Shown piece after piece: positions 1 through 9,967 of a stretch of DNA of 54,608 nt (position 1 is its first letter; each line of letters opens with the position of its first letter). This DNA comes from Bifidobacterium breve (lineage in GTDB: Bacteria > Actinomycetota > Actinomycetes > Nanopelagicales > Nanopelagicaceae): contig CAMCYS010000011.1 of the NCBI GenBank assembly GCA_945885625.1, positions 1-54,608 of the forward strand, written 5' to 3'. The notes beneath the pieces were generated by a model that worked only from the letters and a program-made list of their open reading frames with translations, had not been told where the DNA came from and ran no database searches. The translations under genes were made by a program, and so were the position numbers.

Positions 1-104
1 TTGATCTGCTTAGTTGGCCAGGTGCGATCGGTTAGATCAACTGGGATAAAAGATGAATATCGATGCACTGGCATCGCGGAAGGTTTTTGCTTTGGAAAGT
101 TCAT
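1..104 (-). CDS. leuA: 2-isopropylmalate synthase LeuA, N-terminal fragment (cut by window edge)
   Basis: The minus strand from position 104 reads MNFPKQKPSAMPVHRYSSF and continues to a VDLTDRTWPTKQI stretch at the window edge. This is the typical actinobacterial LeuA N-terminus (MPxHRYxxF...VDLxDRTWPxKxI). LeuA condenses acetyl-CoA with 2-oxoisovalerate, the first committed step of leucine synthesis, in the cytoplasm. The ATG at 104 follows a strong Shine-Dalgarno (AGTAGGAG, 111-118). Only 34 codons are visible, so nothing can be said of the catalytic domain. A leucine-coding uORF lies upstream, which supports the assignment. Confidence 0.85.
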   Translation of the reverse strand, partial: MNFPKQKPSAMPVHRYSSFIPVDLTDRTWPTKQI

Positions 105-110
105 TTATAA

Positions 111-211
111 CTCCTACTTTTCTTTGGTTTGTGCGACTGGTTTAACCGGTACGACAAACCCCGCGGCGAGGGGACCGGTTACTTGTCCCCGCCACGGCGG
201 CTAAGTAGGAG
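111..211 (-). promoter_or_regulatory. leuA translational attenuator (uORF Leu codons pair with the leuA Shine-Dalgarno)
   Basis: On the minus strand the uORF's Leu codons CTC CTA CTT (203-211) are perfectly complementary over 9 bp to AAGTAGGAG (111-119), the leuA ribosome binding site, and a G-U pair extends the helix. Between them lie GC-rich hairpins, including GGGGAC pairing with GTCCCC. Inference: with enough leucine the ribosome clears the uORF and the anti-SD strand masks the SD. A ribosome stalled on the Leu codons would free it. There is no U-run after the hairpins, so control looks translational rather than by termination. Confidence 0.65.
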
Positions 212-238
212 CGCCTTTGGAAAGGCTGACTTTGACAT
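179..238 (-). CDS. leuL: leu leader peptide (uORF with three consecutive Leu codons)
   Basis: A 19-codon ORF, MSKSAFPKALLLSRRGGDK, ends 75 nt before leuA. It carries the run CTC CTA CTT, three different Leu codons, followed by a basic tail. A TACCCT-like -10 box sits about 8 nt before the ATG, with TTGCTG about 18 nt further upstream, so translation is probably leaderless. Leader peptides with runs of the regulated amino acid are standard for leuA control. The symbol is by analogy with known leuL peptides. Confidence 0.65.
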   Translation of the reverse strand: MSKSAFPKALLLSRRGGDK

Positions 239-286
239 GGCTAAAGGGTAACCCGTGGGCAGGTAACCCAGCAAGTTCCTAGCGGA

Positions 287-1603
287 TTAAAGAACTGGCA
301 GGTAGCGATCGAGTTCGAAAGCGGTCACTTGCCGGCGATATTCCTGCCACTCAGCGCGCTTATTTCGAAGCACGAATTCAAAAACATCAGCACCTAGAGT
401 TTCGCGAACTAGTTCAGATTTCTCCATCTCAATAATCGCTTCATTTAAATTACTTGGCAGTGATCGCACATCAGTTGAATCAGCTGGTGCCAAAACATAG
501 CCTTCATCGACGCCCTTTAAGCCAGCAGCGAGCATTACGGCATATGCCAGATATGGATTACAAGCCGAATCTGGTGAACGGAATTCAATGCGAGTTGAGT
601 TCTCTTTCTTTGGTTTATACATCGGCACCCGAACTAATGAACCACGCGCACTTGGCCCCCAGTTAGCAAGAGCAGGCGCTTCGCCACCACCATGTAACCG
701 CTTATAAGAGTTCACCCACTGATTAGTAATCAAAGTAATTTCAGGAGCGTGTTTTAAGAGGCCGGCAATAAATGAGCGACCTACTTTAGAAAGATTCAAT
801 TCCGCGGTTTCGTCAAAGAAGGCATTTTCTTCACCTTTAAAAAGTGAAACGTGGGTATGCATGCCGCTACCTGGATGCTCAGTAAATGGCTTTGGCATGA
901 AACTAGCGTGGAATCCTTGTTCTAGTGCAACTTCCTTAATCACATGACGGAAAGTCATGATGTTATCGGCAGTGCTCAACGCATCGGCATAGCGCAGATC
1001 AATCTCTTGTTGGCCAGGGGCGCCTTCGTGATGTGAAAACTCAACGCTGATCCCCATTGCCTCAAGCATCGTGATTGCTTGGCGACGGAAGTCATGACCG
1101 ACAACAGATGGCGTGTGGTCAAAGTAGCCACCAGCATCTACTGGCACTGGTGCTTCGCCAATTTTTGGTTGGCTCTTAAATAAGAAGAATTCAATTTCCG
1201 GGTGGGTGTAACAGGTATAACCCATTTCGGCGGCCTTATTCAAGGTGCGACGCAAAACATTACGCGGATCTGTCATTGATGCTGAACCATCAGGTTTTGC
1301 GATATCGCAGAACATACGCGCCGCCCCTGGGGCTTCGGTGCGCCAAGGCAAGATTGAGAAGGTGGCAGAATCTGGTCGGGCCAACATATCTGATTCAGTT
1401 ACTCGCGCAAAGCCTTCAATGGCAGAACCATCAAAACCAATACCTTCATCAAATGCGTTCGCTAATTCAGCTGGTGCAATTGCTACTGATTTTAGAAAAC
1501 CTAAAACATCGGTAAACCACAACCGGATAAAACGAATATTGCGTTCTTCAATTGTGCGAAGGACAAACTCTTCTTGTTTGCTACGTTCTGGGGAAGTGCT
1601 CAT
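287..1603 (-). CDS. glnA: Glutamine synthetase, type I, GlnA2-like
   Basis: This 438-residue protein makes glutamine from glutamate, ammonia and ATP. Visible are the N-terminal beta-grasp segment with GIGFDGSAIEGF, the metal-binding HPEIEFF, the EGAPGQQEIDLRYADAL block, the ATP-site MPKPFTEHPGSGMHTHVSLF and the glutamate-binding NSYKRLHGGGEAP. The protein ends in ELDRYLPVL. It is shorter than GlnA1 (about 470-480 aa) and lacks the NLYDLPP-type adenylylation loop, as in actinobacterial GlnA2, so activity is probably not controlled by GlnE. It lies 48 nt downstream of nadE on the same strand and may be co-transcribed with it. Confidence 0.93.
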   Translation of the reverse strand: MSTSPERSKQEEFVLRTIEERNIRFIRLWFTDVLGFLKSVAIAPAELANAFDEGIGFDGSAIEGFARVTESDMLARPDSATFSILPWRTEAPGAARMFCDIAKPDGSASMTDPRNVLRRTLNKAAEMGYTCYTHPEIEFFLFKSQPKIGEAPVPVDAGGYFDHTPSVVGHDFRRQAITMLEAMGISVEFSHHEGAPGQQEIDLRYADALSTADNIMTFRHVIKEVALEQGFHASFMPKPFTEHPGSGMHTHVSLFKGEENAFFDETAELNLSKVGRSFIAGLLKHAPEITLITNQWVNSYKRLHGGGEAPALANWGPSARGSLVRVPMYKPKKENSTRIEFRSPDSACNPYLAYAVMLAAGLKGVDEGYVLAPADSTDVRSLPSNLNEAIIEMEKSELVRETLGADVFEFVLRNKRAEWQEYRRQVTAFELDRYLPVL

Positions 1604-1651
1604 GGCTACATCTTGCCAAGGCTGCGTTACGGCTGTGTTACAAAACTTGGG

Positions 1652-3364
1652 CTACCAGCCCTCGCGCCAGCGTGAAGTAATCGGTAGGCGGCGGTCTTTG
1701 CCGAAGGCGCGGGCCGAAACTTTCGTACCTGGCGGATATTGGCGGCGCTTATATTCGGCTGTATCAACCATGCCGATTACGCGAGCAACAGTGGCCGCAT
1801 CAAAGCCGGCTGCCATGATCGCTTCAATCCCCTGATCTTCATCAACATAACGCCACAAAATTTGATCGAGTAATTCATAATCTGGCAGCGAATCAGAATC
1901 TTTTTGATCGGGGCGCAGTTCGGCGCTAGGTTCTTTGGTAATTGAATCTTCCGGAATCGGTGGCACTTCACCATCGGCGATTGCTTTGGCATTTCGCCAC
2001 TTTGCTAACGCCCAGACATCGGTTTTATAAATATCTTTAATCGGGGCAAAGCCACCAACGGCATCGCCGTAGAGAGTTGAGTAGCCAACAGCTAGTTCAG
2101 ATTTATTGCCGGTTGCCAAAATCAAATGACCCTCTTGATTTGAGATGCCCATCAAGGCTGTTCCGCGCACTCGGGCTTGTAAGTTCTCTTCAGCTAAGCC
2201 TTTCAAAGTAATTGAATTCAAATAGGCAGCGACCATCGGTTCGATCGGCACAATGCGGAAATGAATGCCCGTATTGTCGGCAAAGCCTTGGGCATCTGCA
2301 ATTGAATGTTCAGATGAATACTTGCTCGGCAAAGCCACACCATTAACGCACTTGGCACCAATGGCATCGACGGCAACCGCGGCAACTAGCGCCGAATCAA
2401 TGCCGCCAGAGAGACCAAGGGCCACACTGCGGAATTTATTCTTGTAGACATAATCGCGTAGCCCGCTGACTAACGCTTTCCAAATTTCAGCTTCATCGCT
2501 AAGTCGGGGCGTAATTACTGGGGCTACGGAATTACCTGGTGAATCAACGCTTTCGGAAATAACTAAATCTGGTTTGCCCGTTGCGCCTGCTGCTGCGATA
2601 TCTAAAACAATTAACTCATCAGCAAATTGTGGGGCGCGGGCAATAACTGACCCGTCGGCTGCTACCACAATGGTGTCACCATCGAAAACTAAATCATCTT
2701 GGCCGCCGGTCATATTCACATAGGCCAGTGGTGCGCCAAATTCACGGGCCCGCTTTTGTACCAGTGCTAATCGAAGATCATCCTTATTGCGTTCAAAGGG
2801 ACTGCCGTTTGGAACCACGACTAGCCCTGGCATACGTGCAGCTAGCGCATCGATTAAACCGCCGTCTTGCCAAAGATCTTCGCAGATCGCAATTCCGACA
2901 TCGATACCGCCAACTCGAACCAGCAAAGTTTTGGTGCCTGGAACAAAGTTTCTAAACTCATCAAAAACACCATAGTTAGGCAGATGCTGTTTTACATAGC
3001 GCGCTTTGATCTCACCGTTGTGAATTATGGCAACCGCGTTCTGCGGCGCACCTACTGGTTGGCCTTGGCGATTCGGGGCATCGGCAATCTGATCTAGGTA
3101 TCCGATCACAGCCGTAATTTCGCCATTGCCTTCGACCTTTAAGCGCTTGGCTAATTCGGCAATCGCGGCAATTGAAGCGCTACGAAACGAAGGACGCAAC
3201 GCTAAATCTTCAACTGGATATCCGGTTAAAACCATTTCGGGAAAAACTACGAGGGCGGCGCCTTCAGCTTGGGCGGCTGCTACATAGCGAGTAATTAAAT
3301 CGGCATTACCCGCTAGATCACCCAAGGTTGGGTTGATCTGAGCCAGCGCTACCCGCAACTTCAT
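1652..3364 (-). CDS. nadE: Glutamine-dependent NAD+ synthetase
   Basis: This 570-residue two-domain enzyme amidates deamido-NAD+ to NAD+ using glutamine nitrogen. The N-terminal nitrilase-type glutaminase domain (about 1-265) shows its triad E43 (VFPEMVLTGYP), K125 (RYVKQHLPNYG) and C161 (AICEDLWQDG). The synthetase domain (about 285-570) has the PP-loop LSGGIDSALV at 318-327 and the conserved NKSELAVGYSTLYGD segment. Length fits the bacterial NadE family. It starts 72 nt from the divergently transcribed panB. Placing it before a glutamine synthetase gene links the glutamine supply to its consumer, which is suggestive only. Confidence 0.95.
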   Translation of the reverse strand: MKLRVALAQINPTLGDLAGNADLITRYVAAAQAEGAALVVFPEMVLTGYPVEDLALRPSFRSASIAAIAELAKRLKVEGNGEITAVIGYLDQIADAPNRQGQPVGAPQNAVAIIHNGEIKARYVKQHLPNYGVFDEFRNFVPGTKTLLVRVGGIDVGIAICEDLWQDGGLIDALAARMPGLVVVPNGSPFERNKDDLRLALVQKRAREFGAPLAYVNMTGGQDDLVFDGDTIVVAADGSVIARAPQFADELIVLDIAAAGATGKPDLVISESVDSPGNSVAPVITPRLSDEAEIWKALVSGLRDYVYKNKFRSVALGLSGGIDSALVAAVAVDAIGAKCVNGVALPSKYSSEHSIADAQGFADNTGIHFRIVPIEPMVAAYLNSITLKGLAEENLQARVRGTALMGISNQEGHLILATGNKSELAVGYSTLYGDAVGGFAPIKDIYKTDVWALAKWRNAKAIADGEVPPIPEDSITKEPSAELRPDQKDSDSLPDYELLDQILWRYVDEDQGIEAIMAAGFDAATVARVIGMVDTAEYKRRQYPPGTKVSARAFGKDRRLPITSRWREGW

Positions 3365-3436
3365 AAGTTAAGGGTACTCGGGTAAAGTTCTACTCGTACC
3401 CGGGGACCATTTTGGCTTCGAGGAAGGTAAGAAAAT

Positions 3437-4258
3437 ATGGCTCAAGCGACCTCTCTCTATGGCGGTGCCCAACATCGTCGCGTCACGATTCTTGATCTGG
3501 CCAGCGCTAAAGCGCGAGGCGAAAAATGGCCGATGCTCACCGCTTATGAGCAGCTAACTGCTGAGATCTTTGACGAAGCCGGTATCCCGGTTTTGCTAGT
3601 TGGCGATAGCGCTGGCAACAATTTCTTAGGGTTTGAAAACACTATTCCGGTAACTGTCGATGAGTTGCTTCCGTTGACCCGCGCCGTTGTTTCGGCTTCC
3701 AAGCGAGCCCTGGTCGTTGCTGATCTACCTTTTGGTTCATATGAAAGTTCAACCGAATTAGCTCTAGCTACAGCAACTCGATTCTTTAAAGAAGCTGGCG
3801 CTATGGCGGTAAAACTAGAAGGTGCCCACTTAGAAACCGTTAAGAAATTAGTAGCAGTTGGAATTCCAGTAATGGGCCATCTGGGCCTTACGCCACAGTC
3901 ACTTCATCAACTTGGTGGCTATCGGGTTCAAGGGCGTACCGATGGTGATGTCATTCTTGCAGCGGCCCTCGAACTCGAAGCCGCTGGGGCTTTTGCAATT
4001 GTCCTCGAACTCATGCCAGCCGAATTAGCTACGCGCATTACTGCGGCCTTGAAAATCCCGACCATCGGAATCGGGGCTGGCGTTAATTGTGATGCCCAAG
4101 TTTTGGTCTGGACTGACTTAATGGGAATGGGCAAAAGTGCACCGAAATTAGCTAAGGCCTATCGCAACTTGCGGGTTGAGATGTTGGCAGCCACCAAAGA
4201 ATGGGCTGATGATGTAGTTGGTGGAGTTTTTCCGGGGCCAGAGCAAACCTTTCATTAA
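3437..4258 (+). CDS. panB: 3-methyl-2-oxobutanoate hydroxymethyltransferase PanB
   Basis: PanB, 273 aa, adds a hydroxymethyl group from 5,10-methylene-THF to 2-oxoisovalerate to give ketopantoate, the first step of pantothenate/CoA synthesis. Diagnostic segments are MLTAYEQLTAEIFDEAGIPVLLVGDSAGN (metal and ketoacid binding), VKLEG, GIPVMGHLGLTPQS and the ELMPAELATRIT/IPTIGIGAG block. A full-length TIM barrel is present. The ATG at 3437 follows GAGGAAGG. The gene uses the same 2-oxoisovalerate precursor as LeuA at the left edge of the window. Confidence 0.96.
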   Translation: MAQATSLYGGAQHRRVTILDLASAKARGEKWPMLTAYEQLTAEIFDEAGIPVLLVGDSAGNNFLGFENTIPVTVDELLPLTRAVVSASKRALVVADLPFGSYESSTELALATATRFFKEAGAMAVKLEGAHLETVKKLVAVGIPVMGHLGLTPQSLHQLGGYRVQGRTDGDVILAAALELEAAGAFAIVLELMPAELATRITAALKIPTIGIGAGVNCDAQVLVWTDLMGMGKSAPKLAKAYRNLRVEMLAATKEWADDVVGGVFPGPEQTFH

Positions 4259-4305
4259 TCTAAAGTTCCCCTTCCATAAAGTAGGGCTTTGGTTAAACTC
4301 GCCAA

Positions 4306-5616
4306 ATGCGTAAATTTGCGATGGATATTTCGCCCCTCAAGAAATATCCAGATTTTCGCTATCTATGGGCCTCGGGTTTCGTCTCTTATTTAGGCTCAAT
4401 GGTCACATATGTGGCCGCCCCATTTCAGATCAAAGAACTAACTAACTCGTATCTAGCGGTCGGAATTCTGGGTGCCGTTGAGCTAGTTCCACTGATTTTC
4501 TTCGGGCTATATGGCGGAGTTCTGGCTGACTATGTCGATCGCAAGAAAATGATCTGGGCCGCCGAATTTGGTGCATTGATCTGCACCACGATTTTGCTCT
4601 TGAACTCACTTCTAGGTGAGCCAAAACTCTGGGTCATATATGTAGTAACCGGATTATTTGCCGCCGTCGATGGGTTACAGCGACCAAGTGCAAATGCGAT
4701 TTTGCCCAGATTAGTTAGCCACCGCGACCTACCGGCCGCTAGCGCGTTGATGACCTTGCGCTGGCAACTTGGCGTAATTGTCGGTCCCACCATTGGTGGA
4801 ATCTTGATTTCGACATTTTCAATTTCAGTTGGCTATGCCTTTGATATCGCAACCTTCCTACTTTCATTACTGCTACTTCTAAAAGTAGGAAATGTGCCAA
4901 GTAGTAATGATGCCCAAAAGCCATCTCTGGCTTCACTTTGGCAAGGTGTGCAGTATGCATTTAGCCGGCCTGATTTATTAGGAACTTACTTCATAGATTT
5001 AGCCGCAATGTTCTTTGCGATGCCTAATGCACTGTTTCCATTTTGGGCAGATCAACTTGGCGTGCCCTGGGCCCTCGGACTGTTTTATGCCGCCGGCACA
5101 GTTGGCGCGGTCGTAATTACGGTCACTAGTAAATGGACAACGACTTATCGCTTCCATGGCCGAGCTGTAATTTGGGGTGCCATCGGTTGGGGCGCCGCAA
5201 TCGCATTGGCTGGCATTTCCAACTCGCTGATTCTGGTTTTGATTTTCTTAGCTGCCGCCGGAGCCGCCGATATGATCAGCGCCCTCTTTCGTGGAAATAT
5301 TTGGAACCAAACTATCCCGGATGAATACCGTGGCCGGCTAGCTGGAATCGAATTATTGTCCTATTCGGTCGGTCCGATGGCGGGGCAAATGCGTGCAGCC
5401 GGTATGGCCAGTGTTACTAGCCTTTCTATTTCAGTAACTTCGGGCGGCATCATCTGCATGGCAATTGTCGGAATTCTGGGAATTTTCATGGTCAAATTCC
5501 GAAAATATGACGTTGAAACCAACGAATTTGCTGTTGCGCAGCGCTTAAAACGGGAAAAAGCGGCAGCTGAGGACGAAAATCCAGAAAATCAAGGAAATCC
5601 AAGAAAAACTGATTAG
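4306..5616 (+). CDS. MFS transporter, EntS/MFS_3-like exporter
   Basis: This is a 436-residue integral membrane protein with about 12 hydrophobic segments and a charged C-terminal tail. It begins with the MFS_3 signature FRYLWASGFVSYLGSMV and has GGVLADYVDRKKM in the loop between helices 2 and 3, plus RPSANAILPRLV. This subfamily includes EntS and many putative drug exporters. The substrate cannot be read from sequence. A -10-like TAAACT lies about 8 nt before the ATG, so the message is probably leaderless. The following gap to 5842 is very AT-rich and holds a small TCGCAA/TTGCGA hairpin near 5680-5700, but I saw no gene there. Confidence 0.85.
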   Translation: MRKFAMDISPLKKYPDFRYLWASGFVSYLGSMVTYVAAPFQIKELTNSYLAVGILGAVELVPLIFFGLYGGVLADYVDRKKMIWAAEFGALICTTILLLNSLLGEPKLWVIYVVTGLFAAVDGLQRPSANAILPRLVSHRDLPAASALMTLRWQLGVIVGPTIGGILISTFSISVGYAFDIATFLLSLLLLLKVGNVPSSNDAQKPSLASLWQGVQYAFSRPDLLGTYFIDLAAMFFAMPNALFPFWADQLGVPWALGLFYAAGTVGAVVITVTSKWTTTYRFHGRAVIWGAIGWGAAIALAGISNSLILVLIFLAAAGAADMISALFRGNIWNQTIPDEYRGRLAGIELLSYSVGPMAGQMRAAGMASVTSLSISVTSGGIICMAIVGILGIFMVKFRKYDVETNEFAVAQRLKREKAAAEDENPENQGNPRKTD

Positions 5617-5842
5617 TAATTAAATTTCCTACAGAATTGAAAAGATAATTAAATATTTAGCAATATTGTTTTTGATAATAATTCGCAAAAATTGCGATAA
5701 GGCATAAAAAAATCAAAAAAGTTATTTGCGACACGCGCCAATTTATTTGCGCAAAATGTTGGCATTTTTTTCATTTACCTGTCACGCTTATCCACGAACA
5801 GGTTTGGGTGACGGATCCGAACCATTCCGATAGGAGTAACAC

Positions 5843-6049
5843 GTGGCCGCAGCAAAGAAAACTGCTCCAAAGAAGCGCAAGAAGGCAGCTGCTAAACCAG
5901 CAGCAGCCCCAAAGAAGCGTAAGAAAGCAGCTGCTAAGCCAGCTGCTGCAAAGAAAGCCGCTCCAAAGCGTCGCAAGAAGGCAGCTGCAAAGCCAGCTGC
6001 TAAGAAGGCTGCTCCAAAGCGCCGCAAGAAGGCTGCTAAGAAGAAGTAG
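5843..6049 (+). CDS. Histone H1-like Lys/Ala/Pro-repeat DNA-binding protein
   Basis: This 68-residue protein consists almost entirely of K, A, P and R in repeats of the type APKKRKKAAAKPAA, four to five times over. This resembles the C-terminal tails of actinobacterial HU (HupB), histone H1 and bacterial Hc1-type proteins, but there is no HU fold before it. It starts at GTG 5843 after TAGGAGT and is closed by a strong terminator. Inferred role: non-specific nucleic-acid compaction through charge. It is an intact small gene with its own RBS and terminator, not a fragment of HU. Confidence 0.75.
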   Translation: MAAAKKTAPKKRKKAAAKPAAAPKKRKKAAAKPAAAKKAAPKRRKKAAAKPAAKKAAPKRRKKAAKKK

Positions 6050-6065
6050 TCATCAACAATTAAAA

Positions 6066-6098
6066 ATCCCCGCCACTTTATGTGGCGGGGATTTTTTT
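6066..6098. terminator. Bidirectional rho-independent terminator
   Basis: The arms ATCCCCGCCAC (6066-6076) and GTGGCGGGGAT (6082-6092) pair perfectly around TTTAT. The hairpin is followed by T7 on the plus strand and by a T5 run on the minus strand. It ends the H1-like gene and the convergent marR gene. Confidence 0.92.
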
Positions 6099-6111
6099 CT
6101 TCTAGCAATAA

Positions 6112-6624
6112 CTAAATATCTTCATCTCTTAATCCAGCACCGACTCGTTCAAAGATTTCTGCTAAAACAATTTGGTCAGCCTTGCTCAATTTATCTACAA
6201 ATCTTGATCTAACGCTGGCCACATGATCCGGCGCCGCAGCGACAATTGCTTTCCAGCCTTTGGTCGTCATAACTGCAAAGAATCCCCGTTTGTCATTTGG
6301 GCAAGCTTCGCGCCGAACCCAGCCAGCTTCTTCCATAACCTTCATTCGATGAGAAAGACGTGAGCGCGAAAGCATGGCAATTTCAGCCAATTCAGCCATT
6401 CGCATTCGGCGCTCTGGGGCATCACTTAACTGTGCCAAAATCTCGTAGTCAGCCATCGATAAATCATGTTGATCTAAATCAGTATCAAGGGCTTCAATTA
6501 AGCGCCGGCTAGCAACGATATATCTGCGCCAAGCGGCCATCTCAGTAGGGGTCAGCCAATTAGGTTCGCCTTTATTGAGGGTGCCGCCAGGGGTTTCACC
6601 TTGAACACTTTTTTCGACTGCCAT
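6112..6624 (-). CDS. MarR-family transcriptional regulator
   Basis: A 170-residue winged-helix protein. The MarR core runs from about residue 45: DLSMADYEILAQLSDAPERRMRMAELAEIAMLSRSRLSHRMKVMEEAGWVRREACPNDKRGFFAVMT, which includes the DNA-recognition helix and the wing with its conserved D-R/G motif. MarR proteins are ligand-responsive repressors. The gene is divergent from a peptidase gene, and a 16-bp palindrome lies in the 70-nt gap, so it probably represses itself and the peptidase. The ligand is unknown. Confidence 0.88.
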   Translation of the reverse strand: MAVEKSVQGETPGGTLNKGEPNWLTPTEMAAWRRYIVASRRLIEALDTDLDQHDLSMADYEILAQLSDAPERRMRMAELAEIAMLSRSRLSHRMKVMEEAGWVRREACPNDKRGFFAVMTTKGWKAIVAAAPDHVASVRSRFVDKLSKADQIVLAEIFERVGAGLRDEDI

Positions 6625-6644
6625 AGGGTTAAGTGTAGATTAAA

Positions 6645-6660
6645 AGTTGAATTTTCAACT
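6645..6660. promoter_or_regulatory. Palindromic candidate operator for the MarR regulator
   Basis: AGTTGAATTTTCAACT is a 16-bp inverted repeat (AGTTGAA, TT, TTCAACT). It lies between the divergent marR (start 6624) and M13 peptidase genes, 20 nt from the marR start codon. Size and A/T-rich centre fit MarR dimer sites. No binding data can be inferred from sequence. Confidence 0.55.
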
Positions 6661-6694
6661 ACCTGAAAATCACACTAAATGCGCGAGGGAAATG

Positions 6695-9950
<3,256 letters not shown>

Positions 9951-9967
9951 CGCGCCACTTTAAAAAT

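Noticed and set aside
1..204. 67-codon plus-strand open frame at the left edge
   Set aside because: It is the antisense shadow of leuA and its leader, where the minus strand gives clear LeuA sequence, a uORF and an SD/anti-SD pair.
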